A stretch of 64,000 nucleotides of DNA from Klebsiella pneumoniae (GTDB lineage: Bacteria > Pseudomonadota > Gammaproteobacteria > Pseudomonadales > UBA5518), in contig CAMAXE010000001.1 of NCBI GenBank assembly GCA_945862145.1, forward strand, positions 186,001 through 250,000, in the 5' to 3' direction. A model generated the notes under the pieces. It ran no database searches. It was not told the DNA's origin and saw only the letters and a list, made by a program, of their open reading frames with translations. The number at the start of each line of letters is the position of its first letter. Position 1 is the stretch's first letter. The position numbers and the translations under genes are program-made. Below are positions 54,202 through 62,052 of this stretch, in pieces.

Positions 54202-54639
54202 TCAGCAGCCCTGGGGCCACACGAAATCGGGGCGCAGACCGTCATGGACGGGGCGTCCATCAGCAGGCCTGGGTACACCGGTCGCGGGGTCGTGGAAAGC
54301 GTGGTAGGTGGCGGGCAGCCCCTCCGCGTCATAGCCCATCAGGTTGGGCACCACGACACGGATTCGCCCCTGCTTGTCATCCAGCATGATCGGCGTGCCG
54401 CAGACTTCACACACGCACAACTCCAGCGGGCCGCCCGCGTTCTGATCATTGAAGGGCATGCGCTTCAGGCTGCCCGCACCGGCAACGGAGAGGTCGCCGT
54501 GCGCGAAGAACACAACGTGGGTCGTCGGTTGCCCGGTGACGCGCTTGCAGACCGAACAATGACAGGTGTGATTATCGATAGGATCAGCATCGGAATGCGT
54601 TTGATGATGCGCGCATCCACCGGAGTGTTTGTGTGCTAT
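54202..54639 (-). CDS. GFA family (glutathione-dependent formaldehyde-activating-like) zinc protein, apparent ATA start
   Basis: A 145-residue zinc protein when read from an ATA at 54639. GGAG stands 7 bases before the ATA (GGAGAAAGCTCATA), and the first residues would be (M)AHKHSGGC, the usual GFA beginning. The zinc cysteines are SGGC, CHCSVCKRVTG and CEVCGTP. The frame is open back to a TAG beyond the ATA but holds no ATG, GTG or TTG before a GTG at 54513, which would delete the N-terminal zinc ligands. Either AUA is used as a rare start, or an ATG was lost by mutation and the gene is recently broken. The enzyme activity of GFA proteins is generally uncertain. Confidence 0.6.
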   Translation of the reverse strand: MAHKHSGGCAHHQTHSDADPIDNHTCHCSVCKRVTGQPTTHVVFFAHGDLSVAGAGSLKRMPFNDQNAGGPLELCVCEVCGTPIMLDDKQGRIRVVVPNLMGYDAEGLPATYHAFHDPATGVPRPADGRPVHDGLRPDFVWPQGC

Positions 54640-54813
54640 GAGCTTTCTCCAGCAACTGTTATTTGGATGAACAACCTAACATCAAGCCAAATAATAAGGG
54701 GGAAAAATCTTGTTTCTTATGACTGCCTGAAATCCAGGCAACACCCGTTTCGGTGCTAAGGTTCTCTCGCGTCGGATTCGATGGCCGGGTGCTCGCCCAA
54801 GAGGCATCACGTG

Positions 54814-56676
54814 ATGACCAGCCGCTCTTCAATGGGGCGTAGGACCGTTCCGCGGCGTCGAATTGCTGTGCTCGGCGGCCTCGTGAGCGCGCCGTACCGC
54901 CTCGCAATGCTGGCTGTGCTGTACCTGTGCATCGTCGCAGGCTCGAGCGCAGCGGGGGTGCGCGTGGAGAAGAACCTGGCCGCACGCATGCGCGACGGCG
55001 TAGTGCTGCGCGCCGACGTCTACCGGCCGGCGGGCGAGCGGCCATTGCCCGCGCTGCTGCAGCGCACCCCCTACTCCAAGAACCCCGGTGAGGCGGACAG
55101 CGCCTACCACCGGCTGGCGCGTGCCGGCTTTGTGGTGGTGGTGCAGGACACGCGCGGGCGCTACACCTCCGGCGGCATTCCCGTGCCGCATGACGAGGCC
55201 GAGGACGGCTACGACACCGTCGAGTGGGTGGCTACGCTGCCGGGCGTGGACGGTCGGGTCGGCATGTTCGGCGGCTCCTACTCCGCCACCACACAACTGC
55301 TGGTCGCGCCGCTGCAGCCGCCGCACCTAGTCGCGCTGTTTCCCGCCGCCTCCTACGCGAGCCGCCACCAGATGGTGTTCCAGGGCGGCGCGTTCTACCT
55401 CGCCGACGGACTGTCCTGGAACCTTGGGCAGGCGATGGACACGCGCCGGCGCGCCCTGCAGCCGGGCGCCGACCGCGATCTGGAGATCGACATCGACGCG
55501 AATATGCGTGAACGCCTGCAGAGAGACTGGCTGTGGGCGCTGCCGCTCGCCACGGTGGGCACGCACCACGAGCCACGCCGTATCCTGCGCCGTTACGCGC
55601 CGGGCTACTTCGAACTGCTCGCGCATCCCTCGCGCGATGCATGGTGGGACCGCTTCGACGTGGCCGCGCGCCACCCGCGCTTCACCGTGCCCGCCCACCA
55701 CCTGAGCGGCTGGTACGACAGCCTGCTGAACGGCACGCTGGCCAACTTCAGCGGCCTGCGCGCGGAGGCCGCCGACGCGCATGCGCGCGCCAACCAGCGG
55801 CTGGTGATCGGCCCGTGGACGCACGCCCGGCCCGGCGCCGATTCCACGCGCATCGGCGAGGTGTACTTCGGGCCGCAGGCCGGGATGGATGCCGGTGCGC
55901 TGATGGTCGAGTGGTTCCGCCACTGGATGCCGCCTGCGGCCGCGCCTGTAGGGGACTACCCGTCCGCACCGGTGCGCATCTTTATCATGGGGGAGAACCG
56001 CTGGCGCGAGGAACAGGAATGGCCGCTGGCCCGTGCCCTAATCACCCCGTGGTACCTCGACAGCGGCGGCCACGCCAACACGCTGCACGGCGACGGACGG
56101 CTCGCCACGGGGCCAGCCGCCGGCGCCCCGCGCGATGCTTTCGTCTACGATCCCGCCACCCCGGTGCCCACGGGTCTGTCGGGCGCGTACTCGCGCGCAC
56201 CGCTCGACATGCGCACGGTGGAGCAGCGCGATGACGTGCTGGTGTACACCAGCGCGCCGGTGGCCCGGGCGGTGGAGGTGACCGGGCCGGTCGAGCTGGT
56301 GCTGTGGATCACATCCTCGGCGCCCGACACCGATTTCACCGCGCGCCTGGTCGACGTGCTCCCCGACGGCACCGCGCGCGCGCTGACTGACGGCATCCTG
56401 CGCGCGCGCTACCGCCACGGCCGCGGTGCGCCGCAGCCGCTGGTCCCTGGCGAGCCCACCGAACTGCGCATCGAGGTCGGCGCCACCGGCAACCTGTTCC
56501 TGCCCGGCCACCGCATCCGCCTCGAGGTCGCCAGCTCGAATTTCCCGCGCTACGACCGCAACCCGAACACCGGCGAGCCCTTCGCCGCCGGGGCGCGCAC
56601 CGTGGCCGCCCGCCAAGCGGTGCTGCACGACCCCGCGCATGCTTCCCGCCTGCTGCTGCCCCAGGTGCCACGATGA
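54814..56676 (+). CDS. Exported CocE/NonD-type X-Pro dipeptidyl peptidase family hydrolase
   Basis: About 620 residues from the ATG at 54814, which has AGAGG 9 bases upstream; an in-frame ATG at 54781 and another at 54832 are alternatives. An N-terminal membrane/signal segment (LAMLAVLYLCIVAGSSAAG) is followed by a catalytic alpha/beta-hydrolase domain with the nucleophile in GMFGGSYSATTQLL, and a C-terminal jelly-roll domain (RLEVASSNFPRYDRNPNTG), the order of the peptidase S15/CocE family. It may cleave dipeptides after proline, esters or acylated amino acids. It overlaps the M28 gene by four bases, so the two exported hydrolases are probably coupled. Confidence 0.87.
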   Translation: MTSRSSMGRRTVPRRRIAVLGGLVSAPYRLAMLAVLYLCIVAGSSAAGVRVEKNLAARMRDGVVLRADVYRPAGERPLPALLQRTPYSKNPGEADSAYHRLARAGFVVVVQDTRGRYTSGGIPVPHDEAEDGYDTVEWVATLPGVDGRVGMFGGSYSATTQLLVAPLQPPHLVALFPAASYASRHQMVFQGGAFYLADGLSWNLGQAMDTRRRALQPGADRDLEIDIDANMRERLQRDWLWALPLATVGTHHEPRRILRRYAPGYFELLAHPSRDAWWDRFDVAARHPRFTVPAHHLSGWYDSLLNGTLANFSGLRAEAADAHARANQRLVIGPWTHARPGADSTRIGEVYFGPQAGMDAGALMVEWFRHWMPPAAAPVGDYPSAPVRIFIMGENRWREEQEWPLARALITPWYLDSGGHANTLHGDGRLATGPAAGAPRDAFVYDPATPVPTGLSGAYSRAPLDMRTVEQRDDVLVYTSAPVARAVEVTGPVELVLWITSSAPDTDFTARLVDVLPDGTARALTDGILRARYRHGRGAPQPLVPGEPTELRIEVGATGNLFLPGHRIRLEVASSNFPRYDRNPNTGEPFAAGARTVAARQAVLHDPAHASRLLLPQVPR

Positions 56677-58820
56677 ACACCACGCTCCGCGTTGCCCTTG
56701 CGCTGCTGGCCTTGTCACCGGCCGTTCGCGCGGCGGGGCCGATCACCGGCTACACACCCGCGGGTGCCGCTGCGGAGCGCGCGCTCGAATCCAGGCTCCG
56801 GGACCTCGTTGCCGCGGAGTCGGTCTCGGCGCTGCATGCCCCGCTGGTGCGCCGCCCGCATCCGGCCGGCAGCCCGGGCGGGCAGGCCGTGGCGGAGCAC
56901 CTCGAACGCACGCTCCGCGGCTTCGGCCTGGAAGTCCGTTCGCACGTCTACCAGGCGTGGCTCTCGCAGCCCCGTCGCGTGGAAGTGGCGTTGACCGCAC
57001 CGCAGGCGCGAACGCTGGCGATCGACGAGCCCGCGCTGCCCGGGGACCCCGACTCCGCGCACGCCGAGCTCGGCCCGGGTTTCATCGCCTATTCCGCCTC
57101 CGGCGAGGCGAGCGCGCCGGTGGTCTACGTCAACTACGGCCTGCCACCCGATTACGCCGAGCTGGAGCGCGCGGGCGTGTCGGTGCGCGGCCGTATCGTG
57201 CTGGCGCGCTACGGGCGCAGCCACCGCGCGGTGAAGGTGTTCACCGCGCAGCAGGCGGGCGCGCTGGCGGTGGTGCTCTACAGCGATCCCGCGGACGACG
57301 GTGAGACGCGCGGCGCGGCCTGGCCTGTTGGCTATTGGCGCGGCGCCACGATGCTGCAGCGCGGCAACGCGAAGCTGTCGTGGTTCTTCCACGGCGATCC
57401 GCTCACCCCCGGCGTCGCCGCGACCGTGGACGCGCCGCGCCTCGATCCGGCCGACGCCCCGACGCTGCCGCGCATACCGGTGGCGGTGATCGGTTGGGGC
57501 GAGGCGCAGCGGGTCCTGTCCGCGCTGGGTGGCGCGCAGGCGCCCGCAGCCTTTCGCGGTGGCCTGCCGCTCGATTATCGCCTCGGCCCCGGGCCCGCGG
57601 CGCTGCGCGTGGCGGTGTCGATGGACGACGGCCTGCGGCCGATCCGTAACGTGGTGGCCACGCTGCCCGGACGCACGCAGCCGGAGCGCAGGGTGCTGCT
57701 CGGCGGCCATCACGATGCGTGGACATTCGGCGGCGTCGACCCCGGCACCGGCACCGCGGCGCTGCTGGAGACGGCGCGGGTGCTCGGCCTGTTGGCGCAG
57801 GACGGGTGGCGCCCGGAGCGCAGCATCGAGTTCGCGTTCTGGGATGCAGAGGAGGCCGGGCTGGTCGGATCGACGGAATACGCCGAGCACTTCCGGCACG
57901 AACTGCAGGAACAACTGGTGCTCTACGTCAACACCGATATGACCATGCAGGGTCGTTTCGATCCGGGCGGTGTGCCCTCGCTGCGCGACTTCGTGGCCGG
58001 CGTGGCGCGCGATGTGCCCGCGCGCGAAGGCCGCACGGTGTTCGACGACTGGATCGCGCCGAAGGCCGCGGAAAGTCCGCGCGCCGGCGGGCTCCCGGAG
58101 CTGAAGCCGCTCGGCAGCGGCGCGGACTTTGTGCCGTTCCAGGACTTCCTCGGCGTGCCCACGCTGTCGATCGAGTTCATCGGCGTGAACGGCTACGGCT
58201 ACGGCACCTACCACAGCAACTTCGACACGCGCGCGTACGTTGAGCGCATTGCCGACCCGGGCTTCACGCAGGGAGCGATCCTCTCCCGCACGCTGGGGAC
58301 GCTGGCGCTGCGCATGGCCAACGCGGAAGTGCTGCCGTTCCGCTTCAGCCACTACGGCCACGCGCTGGTAGAAGCCACGCGGGCCGCGGAGTTGGCGCTC
58401 CGCACCGCGCACCCACCGCTCGCCGCGCCCGGACTGCAGGCGCGCGCCGAGCGCATCCGCACGCAGGCCCTGGCGCTGGAGTCGGCGCTGGACGCCCGTC
58501 TTGACGCCGGCGGGCTGCCTGTCGACCGGGCCCGACCCCTGAACGACCTGCTCGCGCGGATGGAGCAGCTGCTCACCGACGACGATGGCACGCCCGGGCG
58601 CGAGTGGTACAGGCACGTGTTTTTCGGCTGGAACATCTACTCGCTGTACGACGGGCAGCCGTTCCCGGGGCTGGCCGAGGCGCTGCGCAACGCAGATGCG
58701 GCGCGCGCCGGGATCGAACTGCGGCGCATCGAGGCCGCGCTGGAGCGGGTGGCGCGCGCACTCGATGAGGCCCGCGGGCTGCTAGGGCCAGACGCAGGGT
58801 CTGGCTCTCAGTCGCCGTAG
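56673..58820 (+). CDS. Exported M28 metallopeptidase, glutamate carboxypeptidase II-like
   Basis: A 715-residue exported peptidase. It begins with a signal peptide (MNTTLRVALALLALSPAVRA). The M28 zinc site is visible in GGHHDAWTFGGVDPGTG and WDAEEAGLVGSTE, with the later histidine in TYHSNFDT. A PA-like insert (VVYVNYGLPPDY) and a C-terminal transferrin-receptor-like dimerisation domain give the layout of glutamate carboxypeptidase II. It likely removes a C-terminal acidic residue from periplasmic peptides. Starts within the CocE-type stop (ATGA); its 3' end overlaps the convergent NTF2-like gene by 13 bases. Confidence 0.9.
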   Translation: MNTTLRVALALLALSPAVRAAGPITGYTPAGAAAERALESRLRDLVAAESVSALHAPLVRRPHPAGSPGGQAVAEHLERTLRGFGLEVRSHVYQAWLSQPRRVEVALTAPQARTLAIDEPALPGDPDSAHAELGPGFIAYSASGEASAPVVYVNYGLPPDYAELERAGVSVRGRIVLARYGRSHRAVKVFTAQQAGALAVVLYSDPADDGETRGAAWPVGYWRGATMLQRGNAKLSWFFHGDPLTPGVAATVDAPRLDPADAPTLPRIPVAVIGWGEAQRVLSALGGAQAPAAFRGGLPLDYRLGPGPAALRVAVSMDDGLRPIRNVVATLPGRTQPERRVLLGGHHDAWTFGGVDPGTGTAALLETARVLGLLAQDGWRPERSIEFAFWDAEEAGLVGSTEYAEHFRHELQEQLVLYVNTDMTMQGRFDPGGVPSLRDFVAGVARDVPAREGRTVFDDWIAPKAAESPRAGGLPELKPLGSGADFVPFQDFLGVPTLSIEFIGVNGYGYGTYHSNFDTRAYVERIADPGFTQGAILSRTLGTLALRMANAEVLPFRFSHYGHALVEATRAAELALRTAHPPLAAPGLQARAERIRTQALALESALDARLDAGGLPVDRARPLNDLLARMEQLLTDDDGTPGREWYRHVFFGWNIYSLYDGQPFPGLAEALRNADAARAGIELRRIEAALERVARALDEARGLLGPDAGSGSQSP

Positions 58821-59251
58821 GAGAACATCAGGCTGTGGAAGCGCCAACCGCCCGGCTGGTCGACGGCGAGAAGCACCAGACGGCCGCGCGCGGGCGGCCC
58901 GTCGGCCCAGAACACGAAGTCCGCCCAAACGCTGGCGAGCACACCGTGGCGCTCGATGCGGACGTTCTCCAGGCGCTCTCCCATCGAGGCGCTGCCGGCG
59001 AAGCCATCGGCCTGGGCCGCGTAGAAGTCCTCCAGTTCGCGCGCGGACACGCTGCCGTCGGCATTGCTCGACATCGAGCTGAAGCCCGGCAGGAACAGCG
59101 TCTTCCACTGCGCGAGCGTGTCGCGCGCGTACAGTCCCGTGTAGTCGGCGACCAGCCGCTCAAGGCGGCGATCGGCATTTTCCATAGGCGAGGCCACGGC
59201 CGCGGCACACAACAGCCAGGCCCACAGCAGCGCCAGTCCGGTCCTGCGCAT
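58808..59251 (-). CDS. Exported NTF2/SnoaL-like protein
   Basis: A 147-residue protein with a signal peptide (MRRTGLALLWAWLLCAAAVA) and a predicted NTF2-like fold (RRLERLVADYTGLYARDTLA, FYAAQADGFAG, LVLLAVDQPGGWRFHSLMF). The ATG at 59251 has GGAGG nine bases upstream, which decides it over an ATG at 59260 that abuts the GGAGG. No catalytic residues are evident. It lies 38 bases after the residual agmatine-deiminase-like tail on the same strand and may once have been its co-transcribed partner. Confidence 0.72.
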   Translation of the reverse strand: MRRTGLALLWAWLLCAAAVASPMENADRRLERLVADYTGLYARDTLAQWKTLFLPGFSSMSSNADGSVSARELEDFYAAQADGFAGSASMGERLENVRIERHGVLASVWADFVFWADGPPARGRLVLLAVDQPGGWRFHSLMFSYGD

Positions 59252-59289
59252 GACGATCATCCTCCGATAGTCTTCCGTCGCCGGCGGCC

Positions 59290-59394
59290 TCAGACCGCCC
59301 GCACCCCGCGCGGCAGCTGCATCGTGATGCAGTGCAGCGCACCGTTCTGCCCGATCAGCGGCAGGCAATCGATGCCGACTATCGCGCGCCCGGG
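59290..59394 (-). pseudogene. 3' remnant of an agmatine deiminase (PAD_porph) family gene
   Basis: About 34 codons read PGRAIVGIDCLPLIGQNGAL and then HCITMQLPRG before a stop, which is the conserved C-terminus of agmatine deiminase/peptidyl-arginine deiminase-type enzymes, with the catalytic cysteine region (HCITMQ). The rest of the gene (over 300 codons) is missing: upstream of residue P the frame runs into transposase-like sequence. This looks like truncation by a mobile element. Confidence 0.65.
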
Positions 59395-59421
59395 AGAACA
59401 ACCCGAAAAGTAGAGGCTACG

Positions 59422-59523
59422 CGGAGAGCGATCACGCCAATTGTAAAGCGTCTGACTCGACACCCCGGTCTTCCGGCTTCGCTGCGCCACCGTTATCGCG
59501 TTCGGCGCCGCCATCATCTGCAC
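59422..59523 (-). mobile_element. 5' remnant of a transposase gene (helix-turn-helix)
   Basis: The first 34 codons read MQMMAAPNAITVAQRSRKTG and VSSQTLYNWRDR, a helix-turn-helix typical of the start of transposase genes of IS3-like elements. The frame is then interrupted and joins deiminase sequence. It is only a fragment; no DDE residues remain. Inverted bases CCCCCTGT (59576-59583) and ACAGGGGG (59626-59633) upstream might belong to the element's end. Confidence 0.55.
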
Positions 59524-59842
59524 AGCACACTCTCTGAACCCCTCACGGTATCGGGCATTGCTCGCTTACTTGCCACCCCCTGTCGCTGTGATTACCAACA
59601 AACTGGACGCGACAACTAGCCTGACACAGGGGGCAGGCGCAAAGAATGCCACGGCGTTTTCCATGAAGACGCCGACCCTCTTGCATCCTTTGGAGCTGCC
59701 TGAAGAAATTCCGCAGGCTGCGGTTAATGTGATGGACTCGTCGTTTTCAGATGTCCGGCACAGTGTCGGGGCCCCCGCGCATTGACAGCGTGCTGCTCCG
59801 TCGCGATGCTCAGGTCTCATTTAACCAATCTGAGGATTCACC
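59524..59842. other. Intergenic region between the insertion scar and the repeat protein
   Basis: About 319 bases without a convincing gene. It holds an imperfect inverted repeat (arms 59576-59583 and 59626-59633, possibly a transposable-element end), a small CCGCA/TGCGG stem near 59723, a candidate sigma-70 promoter at 59782-59810 and a GAGGA ribosome-binding site just before the repeat-protein ATG. Confidence 0.6.
59782..59810 (+). promoter_or_regulatory. Candidate promoter of the repeat protein
   Basis: A perfect TTGACA (59782-59787) is followed after 17 bases by GATGCT (59805-59810), three of six to the -10 consensus. The ATG at 59843 lies about 25 bases beyond a start near 59818, with GAGGA at the right distance. 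Confidence 0.45.
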
Positions 59843-61147
59843 ATGGTATTCAGGCGTTCGAGACTCGCCTTGGCCGTTGCGCTGCTGATGGCTCCGGTGA
59901 TCGCACCCGCGGCGGGTTTTTCCCTTCCCGGTGCCTCCGCGTTCGCAACTGCTGTCGCCGTTGATGTCGATGACGACAACGACGGAATCGCTGACGCCAG
60001 TGATATCGATGACGACAATGACGGTATTCGCGATCGCGCCGATCGCGACGATGATAACGATGGCACCCCCGATCGCGCCGATCGCGACGACGATAATGAC
60101 GAGATTGACGACAAGCTGGACCGCGAAGACAACGATGGCGACAACGACGGCTTCGCCGATGTCGACGATTCCGATGACGACAACGACAACACGCCGGACG
60201 TATCCGACAGCGACGACGACAACGACGGCATTCCCGATGCATCCGATACCGATGACAGCGACGACGATAATGACGATGTGTCAGATTCGCTCGATACAGA
60301 CTCTGATAACGACGACATCCCGAATGCCAACGAGATCGATGATGACAACGACGGCCTCTCCGATGTAACCGAAAAGCTCGACGATCTCGATGATGACAAC
60401 GACGGGATAGCCGATGCCCTAGACAGGGACGACGACAACGACGGAATTCGGGATGCGCTGGATGTCGACGATGATAACGACGGCGCGGGCGACGCACTTG
60501 ATTTCGATGACGACAACGACGGCATTGCCGATCGGAACGACCGCGATGCCGACAACGACGGCATCCCGAACCGTAACGATTTTCCCGGCAGCGACGGCGA
60601 TAACGATGGCAGGGTCGATGCCGTCGATACCGATGATGACGGCGATGGCCTTGCCGACGTGAACGACCCCGACGACGACAACGACGGCGTGCCTGACGCC
60701 AGGGATCGCGGCGCTTTCGACGCCGATGAAGACAGCCGGCCGGATGCGACCGACACGGACGACGACAACGACGGCGTACGCGACGCCGCGGACACCGACG
60801 ACGACAACGATGACGTATCTGATTCGGACGACGATGACGACGACAACGATTCAGTTTCTGACGTAGACGATTTGGATGATGACAACGACGGGATCGCCGA
60901 TCCCTGGGATAACAGTTCCTGCGATGACGAGGACAACGACGGCATCAAAGACAGCGGCGATGATGATTCCGACAACGACGGCGTGTCTGATGATTCCGAT
61001 GATGACGATGACAACGACGGCGCCGATGATGATTCCGATGCCGATGAAGACAACGACGGTATCGACGATGACTCGGGGGACCCCGACTCCGGGAACGACG
61101 GCGTCTATGACCTTGATGAGGACGATTCCTGCAATTCCGGGCCCTGA
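59843..61147 (+). CDS. Secreted thrombospondin type 3 / aspartate-rich calcium-binding repeat protein
   Basis: A 434-residue protein made of a signal peptide ([19 protein letters not shown]) and then, from about residue 40 to the end, 25 or more 13-residue units of the form DxDDDNDGIxDxx, the thrombospondin type 3 calcium-binding pattern. Hydrophobic positions between units are small. Two cysteines near the end (NSSCDDED and EDDSCNSGP) might form a disulfide. There is no catalytic domain, lipobox, OmpA domain or C-terminal anchor, so the whole mature protein is a highly acidic, calcium-binding chain. GAGGA precedes the ATG. A strong terminator follows, so it is a single-gene transcript. Confidence 0.87.
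   Translation: MVFRRSRLALAVALLMAPVIAPAAGFSLPGASAFATAVAVDVDDDNDGIADASDIDDDNDGIRDRADRDDDNDGTPDRADRDDDNDEIDDKLDREDNDGDNDGFADVDDSDDDNDNTPDVSDSDDDNDGIPDASDTDDSDDDNDDVSDSLDTDSDNDDIPNANEIDDDNDGLSDVTEKLDDLDDDNDGIADALDRDDDNDGIRDALDVDDDNDGAGDALDFDDDNDGIADRNDRDADNDGIPNRNDFPGSDGDNDGRVDAVDTDDDGDGLADVNDPDDDNDGVPDARDRGAFDADEDSRPDATDTDDDNDGVRDAADTDDDNDDVSDSDDDDDDNDSVSDVDDLDDDNDGIADPWDNSSCDDEDNDGIKDSGDDDSDNDGVSDDSDDDDDNDGADDDSDADEDNDGIDDDSGDPDSGNDGVYDLDEDDSCNSGP
59968..61128 (+). repeat. Tandem 39-bp repeats encoding DDDNDG units
   Basis: The bases GACGACAACGACGG and close variants recur with a period near 39 bases (one 13-residue unit), with occasional insertions of a few codons. The units are diverged at wobble positions, so the array is old, but the core is constant. 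The antisense strand reads as a serine-rich low-complexity frame, a trivial effect of GAC/GAT codons. Confidence 0.85.
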
Positions 61148-61183
61148 TTGACGCAGGGGTTCGCTGGTTGGTCCGTTGAACCG

Positions 61184-61207
61184 AGGCCCCCGCAAGGGGG
61201 CCTTTTT
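61184..61207 (+). terminator. Intrinsic terminator after the repeat protein
   Basis: Perfect 8-base arms AGGCCCCC and GGGGGCCT close on the stable GNRA tetraloop GCAA and are followed by a run of T (TTTTTATT). It lies about 37 bases after the stop codon. Confidence 0.9.
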
Positions 61208-61246
61208 ATTCGGGCTCGCAGCCGCGTTGCGCGCGCGCCTCAGGGC

Positions 61247-61966
61247 TCACCGTACCGGCACGTCGAAGTAGGTCTCTGGCCATGGCTCCCCCACCAGCGT
61301 GAAGTGCCACCACTCGGCGGCATAGTTAGAGAAACCGTGCGTCGCCATCACTGAGCGCAGCAGCAGCCGATTCTGTCGTGCCGAGTCGCTCACCTCCGGG
61401 TTTTCAGTGGCCGACAAGGGGTCCATGAAGTCCCACCCTGTGCCCATGTCCAGCCGGCTTCCGGTGATCTCACGAAGTCCTATATCCACGGTGCTCGCGC
61501 GGGAATGCCCGGAGCGACGGTCAATGTAGCCACGATCGAACATCTTCGCCTTGTCTTCGTTCGGGTAGTAACGCGCGCGGGTCTTGAGATCCTTTGGGTC
61601 TGCCGACCAGCGGACGAAATGATCTACCGCGCGTTGGGGCCGGTAGCAGTCGAACATCACCAGTGAGAGACCGAACGCGCGAAGCTCAGCCTGTGCTGCG
61701 GCAATTGCGGCGGCGGCAGGCGGACTGAGAAGGCAGCGGCGCGCCTCGTAGCCGTCCACGACCGCGCCGACGAAATTGTCGTCCGTGGCGTAACGCATCT
61801 CGATTGCGACATCCGGCGCCAGGCTCTGGATGTCGACCAGCCCCGGATCGCGCGCATCCGGCGCATCCGCAAGACACGCCGCAGCCGGCAAGCCCAAGAG
61901 CAGGCTCAGTGTGAGCGCGCGCATACGGCGGCGCGGAACCGGATGGCTCAGATGGTTGCGATTCAT
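61247..61966 (-). CDS. VanX/DdpX-type D-alanyl-D-alanine dipeptidase
   Basis: A 239-residue exported zinc dipeptidase. It has a signal peptide (RALTLSLLLGLPAAACLADA). The metal and catalytic residues are the SGHSRASTVDIGL motif (His, Asp) and EWWH (Glu, His), with the arginine in FDCYRPQRAVDHF as in VanX. It should cleave D-Ala-D-Ala or related D,D-dipeptides in the periplasm. The ATG at 61966 has GAGGA upstream. The next two genes handle related products. It is not a resistance cassette: no vanH or vanA is near. Confidence 0.9.
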   Translation of the reverse strand: MNRNHLSHPVPRRRMRALTLSLLLGLPAAACLADAPDARDPGLVDIQSLAPDVAIEMRYATDDNFVGAVVDGYEARRCLLSPPAAAAIAAAQAELRAFGLSLVMFDCYRPQRAVDHFVRWSADPKDLKTRARYYPNEDKAKMFDRGYIDRRSGHSRASTVDIGLREITGSRLDMGTGWDFMDPLSATENPEVSDSARQNRLLLRSVMATHGFSNYAAEWWHFTLVGEPWPETYFDVPVR

Positions 61967-62052
61967 GGCGATTCCTCACATGGCACGGTGATGTCAGCGG
62001 TAGCGCTGCCACTCTACAATCTTAGCGCTCTGGGGCGGGAGAGGCCGGTGAC

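Noticed and set aside
56715-58616. 633-codon minus-strand frame inside the M28 peptidase gene
   Set aside because: Arg/Ala/His-rich shadow frame; the sense strand has signal peptide and zinc ligands.
59821-61053. 410-codon serine-rich frame antisense to the repeat protein
   Set aside because: It is the reverse complement of GAC/GAT-rich aspartate codons, with no independent start signal; the plus-strand frame has a signal peptide, ribosome-binding site and terminator.
61247-61966. VanX-like gene as part of a vancomycin resistance cluster
   Set aside because: No vanH, vanA/B, vanR or vanS genes are adjacent; the neighbours suggest peptide recycling instead.
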